64,000 bases of DNA from Akanthomyces muscarius (lineage: Eukaryota > Ascomycota > Sordariomycetes > Hypocreales > Cordycipitaceae), in contig NC_079243.1 of assembly GCF_028009165.1 (NCBI RefSeq), forward strand, positions 1,488,001 to 1,552,000, in the 5' to 3' direction. The notes under the pieces are model-generated. The model saw only the letters and a list, made by a program, of their open reading frames with translations, made no database searches and was not told the DNA's origin. The position numbers were made by a program, and so were the translations under genes. Positions 1-11,965 of this stretch are shown here, piece by piece. How positions within the stretch are numbered: the first letter of the stretch is position 1; every line of letters begins with the position of its first letter.

Positions 1-513
1 CAGACTGCAGTCGAATACATGAGACTAAAAGTAGCTTGTTCAGCTAAAAATCGTTTACAGTGCAATACCAACTAGACACTTGTAAGAATAGTGGTGACAC
101 GGGCGCAACGATTTTGTGAACTAGCATTAAACTCCTCTCAGATAGATCGCAAACGACATGACCGCGGCTTGTTTTCTTGTGTGTTTTCATGTAACGTCAG
201 TTATTCAATTCAACCCAAAAGGTTCAGGCTTTGTTTACAGTCATGCGGGGAAGCCTGTGATGTAATGCAGCATCAGACGGATCTTGTCCCTTGTTAGGCC
301 GCGAAACCGCCGACTAGGGTCGCATTGCAGCTGTTAGTCGGCGCTACATTTGCCTTGGACAGGCAACGATGTCTGTAGTAGCCAAATGCCATAGCATTGC
401 ATCACAAGCAACGCTAAGAATCTGGCTTATAAATAGGTAGGTCGTCAGCGATGACCCGAGACTGTCTTGGAAAGCAGGCTGTGCGACATTGTGCCCTTGA
501 GACAATTTCCAGC
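1..513. other. Upstream region of the GH31 gene
   Basis: No gene is visible. Short open frames here have no recognisable protein character. A TATA-like element near 428 and an in-frame ATG at 451 lie ahead of the preferred start at 514, so the 3' part is probably promoter and 5' leader of the glucosidase gene. Confidence 0.5.
428..435 (+). promoter_or_regulatory. TATA-like box of the GH31 gene
   Basis: TATAAATA lies 79 bp before the preferred start codon at 514, a usual distance for a fungal core promoter. Assignment rests on position and sequence only. Confidence 0.4.
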
Positions 514-3242
514 ATGCGATTTGTTACAGGATTAATTGTAGCAGCAGGCCTTTTTGCGCAAGGCTGGGCCGCGGACTGCCCAGGCTATCACGTTGTTGCT
601 GCAGAGGATAATGGCAACACACTGACAGCTCAATTGCGCCTGAGTGGCAAGAACTGTGATGTATACGGCGAGGACTTGCCGAAGCTCAAGCTACAGGTTG
701 AATACCAGACCAGTGAGTCCAACTACACCCAACGTGTAGCCGAATTCGAATGCTGACCACATCTTCAGAATCTCGTCTTCATGTTAAAGTTTACGACGAG
801 GCTGAGGATGTCTTTCAGATTCCTGAAGACCTCCTCAGCGCCCCGAAGGCAGATGGCTCCGCCGACGAGGCCACATCCGACTTGAAGTTTACATACAACG
901 CATCCCCCTTTTCGTTCAAAGTCACTCGAAAGTCCTCCGGTGAGGTCCTTTTTGACACCACTGGTCACAGCTTAGTTTTCGAGTCGCAGTACCTCTATCT
1001 GCGCACCGCGCTGCCCGATGACCCCAACATCTACGGCCTCGGCGAGAGCGCCGACCCGTTCCGTCACTCGACAGGCTACTCGCATGCTATTTGGAATTCA
1101 GGCCAGCCGTTCATGCCGCCGAATACAAACTTGTACGGCGCGTACCCTCTGTATTACGACCACCGCGGCAGCCGGGGCACGCACGCCGTCTTCTTGCGCA
1201 ACATCAATGCGATGCGCATCAACATTGACAAGGACGCCAACGGATCCTACCTCGAATACAACACCGTCGGCGGCGTGTTCGACTTTTACTTCCTGGCCGG
1301 CCCCTCGCCCAAAGACCTGTCGCTGCAGTTCGCCGATGTCGTCGGCAAGCCGGCCCTCATGCCCTACTGGGGCTTTGGCTTCCACCAGTGCAAGTACGGC
1401 TACAAGTCTATCGACGAGACGGCCGAGGTGGTCGCCAACTACAGCAAGGCTAACATTCCCCTCGAGACAATGTGGAATGACATTGACTACATGGATGGCC
1501 GCGCCATCTTTTCCCTTGACCCCGTCAACTACCCACTAGATAAAGTCCGTGCCTTGGTGGACAAGCTGCACGCGAACAACCAGCACTACATGATGATGGT
1601 GGACCCGGCCGTGGCCCGCCGCGACTACAAGCCGTACAACGACGGCGTCAAGATGGACACGCTGATGAAGGAGTCGAATGGCAGTGTGTGGACAGGTGTG
1701 GTCTGGGCTGGCCCGAGCGGATTCCCGGACTGGTTCGCGCCGAATGTGCAGGATTTCTGGAACGCGCAGTTTGAAAGCTTTTTCAACAAGGATACGGGCG
1801 TGGATATCGACGGCTTGTGGATCGACATGAATGAGCCGGCGAATTTCTGCGACATCCCATGCAATCCTCAGGCCGCAGCAGCCAGGGGTGTATCGGATAG
1901 TACGCCATCGTCGGAGCTGGTTAGACGAGAAGAAGCCAAGGGCAAGCACATGGGTCTGCCGGATCGTGACTTGCTGACGCCGAAGTACGACATCAAGCCC
2001 TTCTTCAACGGCTTGAGCGGACAGAGTATGCCGACGTATCTGCAGCATGCGAATGGCTTGGTCGAGTACGATGTACATAATCTGTTTGGCAGCATGATGG
2101 GCCGAGTCAGCCGCCAGACCTTGCTTCAGCGTCGCCCTGGACGCAGACCGTTGATGTAAGTGGTCATTTGCTGGTCAACACCCAGACAAGCTAACAGCAG
2201 TAGCATTACCCGTTCGTCCTTGATCGGTGACGGACGTAGAACCGGGTAAGTCATGTCTTTCTGGGCACACCAACATGATGCTAATGGAAGCAGTCATTGG
2301 TTTGGTGATAACCGCTCCAACGATGATGATTACCGCCTGCAAATCGTCCAAATGATCCAGCACGTCGCCATGTACCAGACGCCCATGGTCGGCTCCGACG
2401 TCTGCGGCTTCAACTACGCGACCAATCCCATCCTCTGCCAGCGCTGGGCGACGCTCGGTGCCTGGAACCCCTTTTACCGCAACCACGCCGACATTTCGGC
2501 GCCGCACCAGGAGTTTTACCTGTGGCCCGAGGTCGCCGCCGCGGCGCGCAAGGCCATTGACCTTCGCTACCGGCTCCTCGACTACATGTACACCAATCTG
2601 CACACGCAGCACCAGACGGGATTTCCGATGCTTTCGCCGCTGGTGTGGCAGTACCCGCACGATCCCGCCACGGCCGCGATTGACCTGCAGTTCTTCTTTG
2701 GCGAGGCCTTCATGGTCAGCCCAGTCACGACACCCAACGACACGTCAGTGACGTTTTACATGCCGGATGACTTGTTCTACGACTTTGACACCGGACTGCA
2801 GGTGCAGGGCGGCGGGAAGCAGGTCACGCGGGAGAATATTGCATATGACGAGATTCCAGTGCATGTCCGCGGTGGGAGCATCATCCCGATGCGAGTCAAG
2901 GGTGCGTGTACGACGACGGAGCTGCGCAAGAATGGCTTTGAGCTCCTCATTGCGCCAGATAAAGATGGAAAAGCGAGCGGTAGGCTGTATCTGGATGATG
3001 GTGATTCTGTGGCTCCAGCCGAGACGAGCGCCATTGAGTTTGCGTATGAAAATGGCACGCTTACTTCCTCGGGTTCGTTTGGGTACAGCCCAGGCGTCAA
3101 GGTGCAGCTGGTGACTCTTTGGGACGCTCCTATGCTTGACTGCCATGCGTACAATGCGACGAGCAAATCGCTAGCAAAGGCTGCCGACTTGTCTCTGACA
3201 GAGACTTTTACCTTTGACGTGACGAGTCACTGTGAGAGCTGA
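514..3242 (+). CDS. Secreted GH31 alpha-glucosidase (858 aa, 4 exons)
   Basis: Glycoside hydrolase family 31 enzyme expected to release glucose from the non-reducing ends of alpha-glucans outside the cell. My exons are 514-712, 769-2155, 2204-2245 and 2294-3242; they join in frame to 858 aa. The start at 514 is chosen because it opens directly into a signal peptide (MRFVTGLIVAAGLFAQGWA); an in-frame ATG at 451 would bury it. The GH31 nucleophile motif WIDMNEP is intact (Asp about 419) and the acid/base Asp sits in the HWFGDN motif (about 548). That motif is reached only after the 42-nt exon is spliced, which also restores the family block ITRSSLIGDG. Intron 1 has the branch site GCTGAC. Maltase-type versus other GH31 specificity cannot be told from sequence alone. 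Confidence 0.93.
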
Positions 3243-3847
3243 GTCAAGGTCTAACGGAGTAGCTCATCTTAGTTGAGGTATACTGAAGGACAATACATCA
3301 GGTACATCTAGTTTACACTAGTGAGGACAACGAGAAAGACGAGAAATAAAAATGAGAAGTAATAAGAAGAATTATAAAGCCTATGGGGCTAAAACATGGG
3401 ACAATTGAATTTAAAGTTAAGTCACCTTTGTTTCGAGCTGCATTGTAACTCAAGACATGGGCCTCGTCTGCCCGTCGTCGCCCAGCCTTAACGGATGGCC
3501 TGCGTCGGCATTGACATACGTGAAGATACGCCTACTCCTCCTTCCTGAAAGAAACGTTGCGCTCCGCCTGAGGATTCCTGTTTCGCTCGCCGAAGAAGAC
3601 TTCCCCAGCCTAGTTTGTAGGGCTTACGCAGCAGTACTGGTGTTACGCCACCGAGTGCCATAAATGGTCCGCCAGCCTCGCGAGTCCTACAAGAACCCCG
3701 CGCCGCCCACTCAACGTTGCCATCTCAGTCATTGCCCACCACTCATTGTCGCGTCATATCAAAGAGAGTCGGCTCTCAGAATATGAACATAAACACTCTC
3801 CGGAGGTCTCCAATTTTACATTTATTCAACACACCGCAGCAGAAAGC
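3243..3847. other. Intergenic, GH31 3' region and sulfotransferase promoter
   Basis: About 600 bp with an A-rich stretch near 3340-3420 after the GH31 stop, then mixed sequence before the next start. I see no convincing gene; the open frame at 3457-3663 has no family signature. Confidence 0.5.
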
Positions 3848-4643
3848 ATGGCGCAGCATTCCGAAAGCGACATGATTCTCATCCTAGGTCTGCCGAGGAC
3901 CGGTACACAGAGTATGTTCGTGTGACGCCTGGCTGCAGTAGTCTCGCATTTCAGCTGCTCCTCTAACAAGTACAACCTTTATAGCCTTGACGGAAGCGTT
4001 GCGGCTACTAGGACATCCTCCAGTCTACCACATGAGCGAAGTCCCCAACAACCCGACCCATTACCCAATGTGGTCCGGCTTGATTGAGCGCAAGATCAAA
4101 CACCCGGACACTCTCCTCACTGCGGTCGACTTTGAACCCATGCTCAAAGACTACCCAGGCGGCAACTCCGACGTCCCGTCCGCCATTTTTGGCATCGACC
4201 TGATCCACGCATACCCCAAGGCCAAGGTCCTGATTACCGAGCGGGACGAGGATGCCTGGGTTGATTCGATGAAGAGGACCCTGGTCCTCGCCCACAGGGA
4301 GGAGCAGGCCAGACGCGAGGACAGGCTAAAGACGGGTACGCAGAGCGAGCTGGAGGAGCAGAAATACAATCTTCGCATGGGCTATCACACGTGGTTATGG
4401 AACGACGACTTTGAGACCCACGGGCGGGCGTACTGGCGCAAGTACCAAAAGGAGATCCGCGAGGCTGCCAAGGCGCACAGGACAGAGGGCGATGTGCTCG
4501 TTTTTAACCCCAAAGATGGCTGGGGTCCTTTGTGTGAGTTTCTGGGGAAGCCGGTCCCGAGTGACATTGGTTTTCCACACGAGGGCAACAAGAGCGTCTG
4601 GTCCACCAAGGACATGGAGCACAACTCTTCTGAGAAGAAATGA
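3848..4643 (+). CDS. Sulfotransferase-like P-loop protein (240 aa, 2 exons)
   Basis: Exon 1 (3848-3911) encodes a strand followed by GLPRTGT, the 5'-phosphosulfate (PAPS) binding loop of the fungal Sulfotransfer_4-type family. A GTATGT donor at 3912 and a TATAG acceptor at 3984 join it in frame to exon 2 (3985-4643), which continues with the family blocks LTEALRLLGHPPVYHM and KVLITERDEDAWVDS. Length, 240 aa, fits these small fungal sulfotransferase-fold proteins. No signal peptide or membrane segment is seen, so it is probably cytosolic. The acceptor substrate is unknown, and members of this family are often annotated only as P-loop hydrolase-like. It converges with the FAD monooxygenase about 310 bp downstream. 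Confidence 0.8.
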
Positions 4644-4956
4644 TACCCAGTAGAGTTGCATGTTTTGATGCATCTCAGACCATTTACTTTAAAAGTGTAC
4701 GGAGCCGCAAGACTTCTGTTTTGTTTACAATGAATCTCCTTGGCTTTTGCTCTGCTCCAGAGCTCTACTCCCGGCTAAAGCCACATGCCACGTCCAGGCT
4801 ACGAGCATGACATTGCGCAACATTTACTTCGTTCACAATGCTACAAGCGCTGAATAGAATGCATACGCAGTACTTCACTTGTTTACAATATATCCTTCAT
4901 GGTTCTCTCGGCCTATTCCTTGTCAGCATTCCTACCATATATGTCGTATAGAATCA
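4644..4956. other. Convergent intergenic region
   Basis: About 310 bp between the tails of the sulfotransferase-like and monooxygenase genes. It presumably holds both 3' untranslated regions. Nothing else is seen. Confidence 0.5.
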
Positions 4957-6318
4957 TCAGACTTTGCGTACCTCTGCCACAACATCATACTCCCTCACCC
5001 ACTTCATAAACTCGGGACTATTCTGATCCGCACCCATGTCCATCTTGACGTCCCTGGCGTCCTGCGGCTTCCTCCCGGCCGAGCGCACGATTTGCTCGTC
5101 GCGCGCGGCCTGCGCCGCGCCATCCGGCAGGCTGCGCAGCCGAGCGTTGTTCATCGACCGCTGCACAAACAGCTCCGCGCGGGGCTTGCGCATCCTCTCC
5201 CAGGCCTCCGTCACCGCCCCAACACTCGCGCCGCCGCCGCCGCCGCCGCCGCCGCTCAGCATCCGCGCGAGGCTGATGCCGTCCTCGATGCCCTGGCTCA
5301 GGCCTTGCGCGGCATGCGGGATCATGGCGTGCGCCGCGTCGCCAAGCAGCACGACGCGCCCGCCGTTTCCGCTCCGCCAGGTGTCGAGCGCCGGGCCGAC
5401 AGCAATCTGCCACTTTTCCGCACGCTCAATCTCGCGCAGGCACGCGCGCGTGATGGGGTTAAAGTCGGCAAAGAGAGCGCGCAGGCGCGACACGTCGGCG
5501 GGCGCGTTCCAGGTGCCGTCGACGGGGCCCGGGTCCGCGTGGTCGACGTCGATGAACTGCACGCCGTACTGCCCGCCGTGCAGCGGCCGGCTGAGGACGA
5601 AGCGGCCCGGGCCGAGGGTGCCGTGCGTGGTCCCGGGGGCGAGCCACCCTGCGAGGTCGGGGTTGGCCTGGAGCTGCGAGACGGGCAGGGTGGCGAGGAA
5701 GATGGACTCGCGAAGGGGGATGGGGTCGGTGTTGCGCTGGGGGAAGAGACATGCCCGCACTCGAGACTTGATTCCTGTTCATGAGCATAATTTAGCATGT
5801 ACGGTCCGTTTAAGACTGTTTTGGAAGCTGCGGTGATGCTGACCGTCCGCAGCGACTATGACATCGCCTTCGAGTACTTGACCATCACTGGTCCGTAGAG
5901 TCGCCTTGTGGCCCTGGTCCTCCACATGCTCGATATTCCGGCCAAACTGCACCTCGACGCCGTCCGCCACCGCCAATTCATACAGCACGCGCTGCACCGA
6001 GGGCCTGTCCGTCTCGAAGCGCCTGTCAAGCAGGTCCGTCGTCGCAAACGGCGCGTCGCCGCGGTACGACCAGTAGCACAGCCGGTCGCTGCGCACGCTG
6101 ACGGCGTCGAGCGCCGCGTGCGCGCCGCGCAGGTGCGATAGCGCCTTGACCGCGGCAGGCTGGATGACGAGCGCGTTGCCCTGGCTCTGCAGGCCGCGCT
6201 GGCGCTCGAGGACCGTGACGGCGTGGCCGTGCTGGCGCAGCGCCGCGGCGGCGCAGAGACCGGCCGGGCCGGCGCCGACGACGATGACTTTGAGGCTGTG
6301 CGTGGACAATGCCGCCAT
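4957..6318 (-). CDS. FAD-dependent aromatic-type monooxygenase (430 aa, 2 exons)
   Basis: Flavoprotein hydroxylase of the salicylate-hydroxylase-like class (FAD_binding_3 fold), expected to hydroxylate a small aromatic or secondary metabolite with NAD(P)H and O2. Exon 1 is 6318-5844 and exon 2 is 5774-4957; the intron uses a less usual GTCAGC donor and an AACAG acceptor, and the join rebuilds the DG motif AADGIKSRVR. The N-terminus carries the dinucleotide fold VVGAGPAGLCAAAALRQHG (about residues 13-31). The FAD GD motif LLGDAAHAMIPHAAQG is near residue 290. A run of eight glycines (codons over about 5229-5255) lies just after it and looks like a repeat-expansion insert. No signal peptide. 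The substrate cannot be assigned, and no pathway genes are adjacent. Confidence 0.87.
5229..5255 (-). repeat. GCC-type trinucleotide repeat coding for poly-Gly
   Basis: On the plus strand a CGC/GCC run; on the gene strand it encodes eight consecutive glycines within the monooxygenase, shortly after the GD motif. Probably a slippage-prone coding microsatellite. Confidence 0.7.
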
Positions 6319-7156
6319 GGAAAAGTGAGATTTTGGTTCTCCTGGTGAGAAGAGTCAAACTGATGCAGTGAGTGGTGGTAAGAGAGTTGATTGAAAGGGG
6401 CAGGGTTTTCGGCGAGAGGCTCCCGAGTTCCTAAATTTAGAGTATAAGTCTGGGAAGGATGTGGAGGTACGGAGCCTGCCGGAGTCGTCCGCGCTCCCGA
6501 GCCGTTCCGGGTGATGTAACAGGTAGAGGGCCTCGTGACCATTTTAAAGGGCAAATCACAACTATGTGCAAGCTCGATTCTGTTATCAGACACAGAGAAG
6601 CAATTCTGCAGTCATTGATGGAGCTGCAGTAGTATTCCCAGTGTACGACAACACGAAAAGCACGCCAATATGAAAGGGTGCATTTCTACAACTGGTGCAT
6701 GAAGAACGTTCAAGGCTTACGGGCTTTGGAGGCTGTCTGAAGATATTCTTTAGTAAGTGTATGTGTTGAGTTTTCCGATGTCGTTGTTCCCGTGACGTCG
6801 CCGCCCGACGATCGATGTCGTAGCACGGAATTGTCCGCGTTGATGGTATCAGGCACATTGACACCAACTCTGCCACAACTCAAACAAAATGTCCTAGCTT
6901 CAAGCAAAAATATCATTTTTTCTCTTTTGAAAATACACGATCAACATTCTCCGGCCCACAGGTGGCTAATGGGTCGCTCGTCCCCTCACGTTTAATACAG
7001 GGTAGCGCAATCATCTCTCGGTTGCGATCTCTACAATGGAGAGTAGTTGGGGTTGATGTGAGCCAATATTTTCCTTCAACAGGCATCCTCTACGAATAAC
7101 ACAAGCTTGTAAATTCTAAAATTGCTATATTATATGCATGTCGAGTCGCGCGCGCT
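6319..7156. other. Intergenic region 5' of the monooxygenase
   Basis: About 840 bp containing the monooxygenase promoter at its left end and the 3' region of the thioesterase-like gene at its right end. Small overlapping open frames show no conserved protein features. AT-richer from 6880 to 7150. Confidence 0.5.
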
Positions 7157-8279
7157 CTACAATGCCGACTTGGTACGACCCGTCGTGTTGCGCTCAAACT
7201 TGAGCGCCAGCGAGACCATGTGCCCAAGCATAATCAGGTCCCCCGACTGGTCTCGAATTTCAATACCCTGATCGAATTTTCCTCCCGACAGCTGCTTGGC
7301 TAGGAGGCGCACGTGCAGCCACTCGACGCCCTCTTCCGGCAAAAGCTCCTTGGTCTCCAGATTCAGCGCCAGCGTGGCGAACCAATACGGTTGCGTCTTG
7401 CCAGGCTTCTGAGCCACCGTGCTGCCGCTGTCTCCCTTGGGCGGCGTCGCCTTGGCCTTATCCTCGTCCTCCTGTTTCTTCATCTGTTCTACCAGCTCCT
7501 TGACCTCGGGTGCAAAGAGGTAGCGCTCCATCTCGTACGGCAGCAAGTCGGCGACGTAGGGCAGCACCTGCTGGGTGAGCTTCTCGTCCGTCTGGAGACG
7601 CACCCACATGTCAAAGACGCCGGGCGTGAAGAGGCCCTTCTTGGGAACGTACATGGCCTTGCTGGGCAGGCTGGCAGCGTCTTTGCTCCAGTCGCCGGGC
7701 GGGACGCTGAGGGTCCAGTTGTCGTCGCGGTTGTCTTGAAGCAGCCGTGCAAAGTCGGGGTCGGGCAGAGACGTGCCAGCTAGCTCGGCGTGCGTTTTGT
7801 AGGCAGTCGGGAGAGTCATGGAGGGGTCAAAGTCGTCCATGTTGGCAAACACCATATTGGCGAGCAGCGGCCGGCGCGACTTTTCACGATCGAACCAGGG
7901 CGCCGATTCGAGGAGGGCGCCTTGCCATACGCTGACCTGAATGTTGGACAGCATCTTGCCCTTCTTGACATCCTCTACGACAATGACGGCCTGGCCGGTA
8001 GAGCAACGATCGGGAAAGATGTATTGTGAAGTAACCAAGTGCGGCTGACCACGCTTTGAGGTGTATTTGGAAGCGGCGATGGCCATACAAGATGCACTGT
8101 AGCCCCCGTTGACAACTCGATGGCTGTTAGCCGCTGCGATCCGGGCTTGGCCGAGAGGAGCGAGATGACATACCATTGCCTACACAGTATTGCGGGTTGA
8201 AGTTGACTTTGAATGTTTTTTCATCCAATTCCTCAAGCCTGACAGCGTCACGAAATTGGACGAGATCTGCGGGAGCCAT
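7157..8279 (-). CDS. Thioesterase-like double-hotdog protein (354 aa, 2 exons)
   Basis: Resembles fungal members of the TesB/acyl-CoA-thioesterase-like superfamily, which hydrolyse acyl-CoA or related thioesters. Exon 1 is 8279-8174 (start MAPADLVQF) and exon 2 is 8115-7157. The GTATGT donor at 8173 and the acceptor ending at 8116, with a GCTAAC branch site, give the in-frame block YCVGNVVNGGYSASC, which matches the N-terminal hotdog of the family (typically VGNVPHGGY). A second hotdog is suggested by the C-terminal block WLHVRLLAKQLSGGKFDQGIEIRD. A charged low-complexity linker (KKQEDEDKAKATPP) separates the halves. No targeting signal is clear. The substrate is unknown. Confidence 0.75.
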
Positions 8280-8748
8280 GGCGTCGTGGGTATGTATCAC
8301 CAAGGCGATGCTGCCTGCGGGACAGATTTTCAGATGCCTACAGAAGGGCGATGCGGGCTGATGCGTATATGCAAGCGTTCTGACCGAATGTGTGATAAAA
8401 TCTGGATAATGAAAGAAGTTGAAATTGTTCCTGACTCTGATAAGTCGACAATCGCGGTTGTATGGGCCTCGGCTGTTAGCGACAAGTGCTTCAGTGGTTG
8501 AGCGGCTACTTAGGCGGTGCCTCGGACGAACTACGCTGAGAGATGAATGATCAAACTCAAAGATGGTCCACGTGACACGGGGGACCGGTGATATAATATC
8601 GGTAGAGATATAAATTACAAAGGCATGGCAGTAAAATGGCAAAGCTGTGTTTTTGTGACAAGTGAATGATTGATCAAGCTGAAAGAGTCGACCGTGCTTA
8701 TATAACCGTGGCGGTGGTGGGCTGGTTGTCTGGCACCTGATGCGCGCC
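8280..8748. other. Promoter side of the thioesterase-like gene
   Basis: Intergenic. TATA-like stretches are near 8589-8615 (minus strand) and near 8697. No supported gene. Confidence 0.4.
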
Positions 8749-9021
8749 CTATGCAGCCTTGCTATCCGGCGCTGGCAGGAAACATCGTTTGCCCACGGTG
8801 TTGATCAACATGTTCACATCTGGAAACACGCCGCACTGTGCGAGCAAGAGTGTCACAACCTCACACGGGCCATTGGGGCAGCCTTGGTAGTTGCTGGGGT
8901 GCACTGTTATATCCGGGTTGGGCAGCTGGAGAACATTGCAGTCCTCCAGCCTCACTGTCGAGCAGAGGCTCGTAACTGCGCCAGGCAACTGCTGTATATC
9001 GTATGTCGAGCACATTGGCAA
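8749..9021 (-). CDS. Possible small Cys-rich protein (low confidence)
   Basis: A 90-aa open frame with seven cysteines, including a CPNGPC block and the segment TLLLAQCGVFPDVNML. It has no signal peptide as it stands. A speculative spliced form would join an upstream hydrophobic frame (start about 9217, TALYLGTWFLRAIAPLP) through a GTAAAG donor at 9119 to the CAG acceptor at 8992, in frame, giving a secreted Cys-rich protein. I do not recognise a family, and chance remains a good explanation. Confidence 0.2.
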   Translation of the reverse strand: MPMCSTYDIQQLPGAVTSLCSTVRLEDCNVLQLPNPDITVHPSNYQGCPNGPCEVVTLLLAQCGVFPDVNMLINTVGKRCFLPAPDSKAA

Positions 9022-10855
9022 GTAAACAAATTAAAGACTTTTCGAGATACGGACGAAACGAGCTCGTTGCCTATATAGGCGCGCACCATCTTGTCTGTGC
9101 AATGCGGTTGTTGCTTTACTTGTAATCGAGAACACGGCTGCATTTCAATGTGCTTCGTTTGAGGCAGAGGCGCAATTGCTCGCAAAAACCATGTGCCAAG
9201 GTATAAGGCTGTCATGAATTCTTGGGCAGTATATCTGGTGGGAGCGTAGCGAAGTGTACTGCCACGGACTGAATATTGGCACGGTAAAAGGCAATCGGCA
9301 CAGAGATTGCGGGATTGACAGCAACCTACACCAACTGGCGGAGGGAGCTTCGGAGCCAGGAAATGCACCATTAGCGTGCTGACTGGCAAGATCAGCGTAG
9401 CAGCAAATCTGCAGAGCTCTTCCGCGAATCTTGAGTGCTTTCGGCGCCTCGGGAGCCAGCCAGCGACGAGGCCCCAAAGCTCGTACCTTGCAGCCAACTA
9501 CTTGTGATCAGCGGAAGGAGAGGGCCAAGCTTGGGCCGCAGAGAGGCACGATGGCGTGGACGGAAGAACGGCAGGGCGGTGCAGGTGGTGCGATTATGGG
9601 AGCCTGTGGATGATTGTGCGGTGGAGCGTGAGACAAGGCCAGTCAATGGTTGTCGTCATGCTCAGCTGGGGACAGGGGCAGCGGCGACAGGGATTGACAC
9701 GATGTCTCGGCGCGTGAAGAGTGCGGGAAGTATTCCACATGTAATGCGGTCGCATATTGCGTTGTTTGTTTGCTTCTTTTCCGCGGTCCGTGGGGTAAGC
9801 CACTGTCAATGGCAATTGATTAACGGCTGGAGTAAAAAGAAACATTTACAAAGCTTGTCATTCGGACGGGAGATATGCTGGAGAGGTGCGCGCGCTGGAG
9901 AGGAGTGAACCGACACAAGTGGACGCGAGCGTCAATGACGAACGATCAGCGACATGTCTGGTGAAAGGATCCAGCTTGATAGGCGCTGCAAGGACGGTGC
10001 AGCGGGTGCGTAGCAGTTTGCTGGGGTTGTCGTGGGTCTACCAGCAAGGTTAGCTTCAAGGGCGAGTTGGGACGGGGAGAGGACATTTGCGGGATTGAGG
10101 GCATGGTGACGCCGTGACGGGGGCCATGTCGGTAATTCTACGAGACGAGACGGGGGATCAAACGACGCAGCATAATGCTTGGGACGGACGTGAGCATGCA
10201 TCTGCGTTACGAATAAAGCTGCTGTGCGCAAGCATAGGCAATGCGGCGAGTGTAGTACTTTGTTGAAGAAGTATGATTGGAGAAGAGAGTCTGGAGATGG
10301 TGTTGCAACAGTGGAAGAGCAATTCGCGTTTGCCATGTTGGTGGCAGCTGGCGAGATACTGCGTTTACAGGTTGCCAGCTGGCAGCGAAACGGAAACAGT
10401 ATCTACCTACCTTACCTTAGCTTACGGGACGATGCCGCAGGCTGCCGCTGTTGGAAGGGAAGACTGCATCGAGCATGTATTTGTCATCTTGTGCGTACCT
10501 ACGGATAGTTACAGGCTGCATCTATTGGTAGACTACATCATGACAAGCAGAGAAAGCAGACGGGAGAAGCAGAACCGAGACAGTGACGAGCTGAGTTCGG
10601 ACTTGTCGTGGATGCCCTGGCCTCATTCAGTGCGAATACGGCTGGGTCGAAATCAGTGGATTACAGCACCTGTGAGGATGACTAGGTAGGTAGGTAGGTA
10701 CCTACCCAGTACTGATAGCAGTGCTCTGCACCCCTGTCTTTGGCCATCGCAGCATCAAGTCCCCCTACAACGCCCCTGTAGCGTAGCGCACCCAGACTGA
10801 TATCACTGCACAGCCCAGCTTGCTCTTTTAAATAACAGTACAGATTAATTTCCTT
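9022..10855. other. Long non-coding-looking stretch
   Basis: About 1.8 kb without a gene I can support. Open frames on both strands are short, overlapping and lack family features. It ends with a TAGG tetranucleotide repeat near 10684. It probably contains distal promoter sequence of the Sec2-like gene. Confidence 0.45.
10684..10708. repeat. TAGG/CCTA tetranucleotide repeat with inverted arms
   Basis: TAGGTAGGTAGGTA followed by CCTACC forms a small inverted repeat. The same CTAC/CTTA-type motif recurs near 10404 and 58112. Confidence 0.7.
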
Positions 10856-11965
10856 TTGCTGCGACTCGTTCGTCCGTCCGTCTACCAGTTATCGTCTAAC
10901 CTGTCTCGGTCCTTGTTTCTTTTTCCTCCTTCTCTCTGTCTTGACAAATCCTGCGTCGTCAATCCGATTCCCCTCAAAACTGTCAGCTTCCCCAACCTCG
11001 CCGCTCCTTTGTCTCGCCCTGGCTTCAACTCTGCATCGCCGCCATCTCGCCCTCCAAAGCAACGCTCCTCTGCCTTCTACCTGCTCACCTTCCTATCACA
11101 TCATCCGCTGCTTGCTCACGCCGCCTCGCTAGCTCCCGCTTTTAGTTGCATGCTCCCATTTTGCCTGCCCATCTAGGCGGGCGAGCACCACTGGAGACGG
11201 TCACGCTGCCAGCGCTTGATTGCACCGTCTGATTGGGTCACAGGGCTCGTGGTGGTACGGCTGCTCATCATTGCCTGTACCTTGACAATACGCATACACT
11301 AGTCCTGCTAGGCTCTGCTAGCCTGCCGCCAGCAAAAGCCTCCCGAAAGAAAAAAAAGCATTCGCCTTCCGAGCCTCGACCCCCCCAAATTCGCTCTGAC
11401 CAAATTACTTGCTACCCTCGTGCTTCGCCCACTCCGTGCCTCGCTCCACCGACGGCCTGCGCTGCCTCTTTCGACACTCTTGGCGCCAATAGTCGCTGCA
11501 TGCTCATCGCGACGCTTTCACGACACCCATTACGTCTTCTCACTGGCTGCTCACTGGCTTTCTCACGGCTCACTCACGACCCGTCACGACCCGCCAAAAG
11601 GTCCTGCAGCCTCAATTGAATACGGCGTGGCACCACAGATTCTTGGTACTATCGCGTCTCAGCTCCTCCTGCTTGGTACCCCGACTCGTCCGACCGGCTA
11701 GCGACCTGCCTAATTGCGACGCCCATTGTCTTCTCTCCACATTCTCTGCCATCGCCGTTCCGACCGCCGAACTTCCTCTTTGTTTGCATTCCTCTCTTCG
11801 CCTTCGCCGTCATCTTGCTTCAACCTTGGCCAGCTGCCAGCCTCGGATTTCCCCACAATCTCTGGATTTCCCGCACGCCCATCATCCTCAAGCTTCTCCT
11901 GATCCGACCAATTCTCCCATCCTTGGTCCTTCCGTCGACCCTAAACCGGAGCTGTTGCATCCATC
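10856..11965 (+). promoter_or_regulatory. Pyrimidine-rich long leader/promoter of the Sec2-like gene
   Basis: About 1.1 kb of strongly C/T-rich plus-strand sequence with many TCCTC, CTTCG and CGCC tracts precedes the first coding exon. It contains several upstream ATG frames but no conserved protein. This composition is typical of long 5' leaders of fungal growth and signalling genes. Transcription start and upstream-ORF use cannot be read from sequence. Confidence 0.5.
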
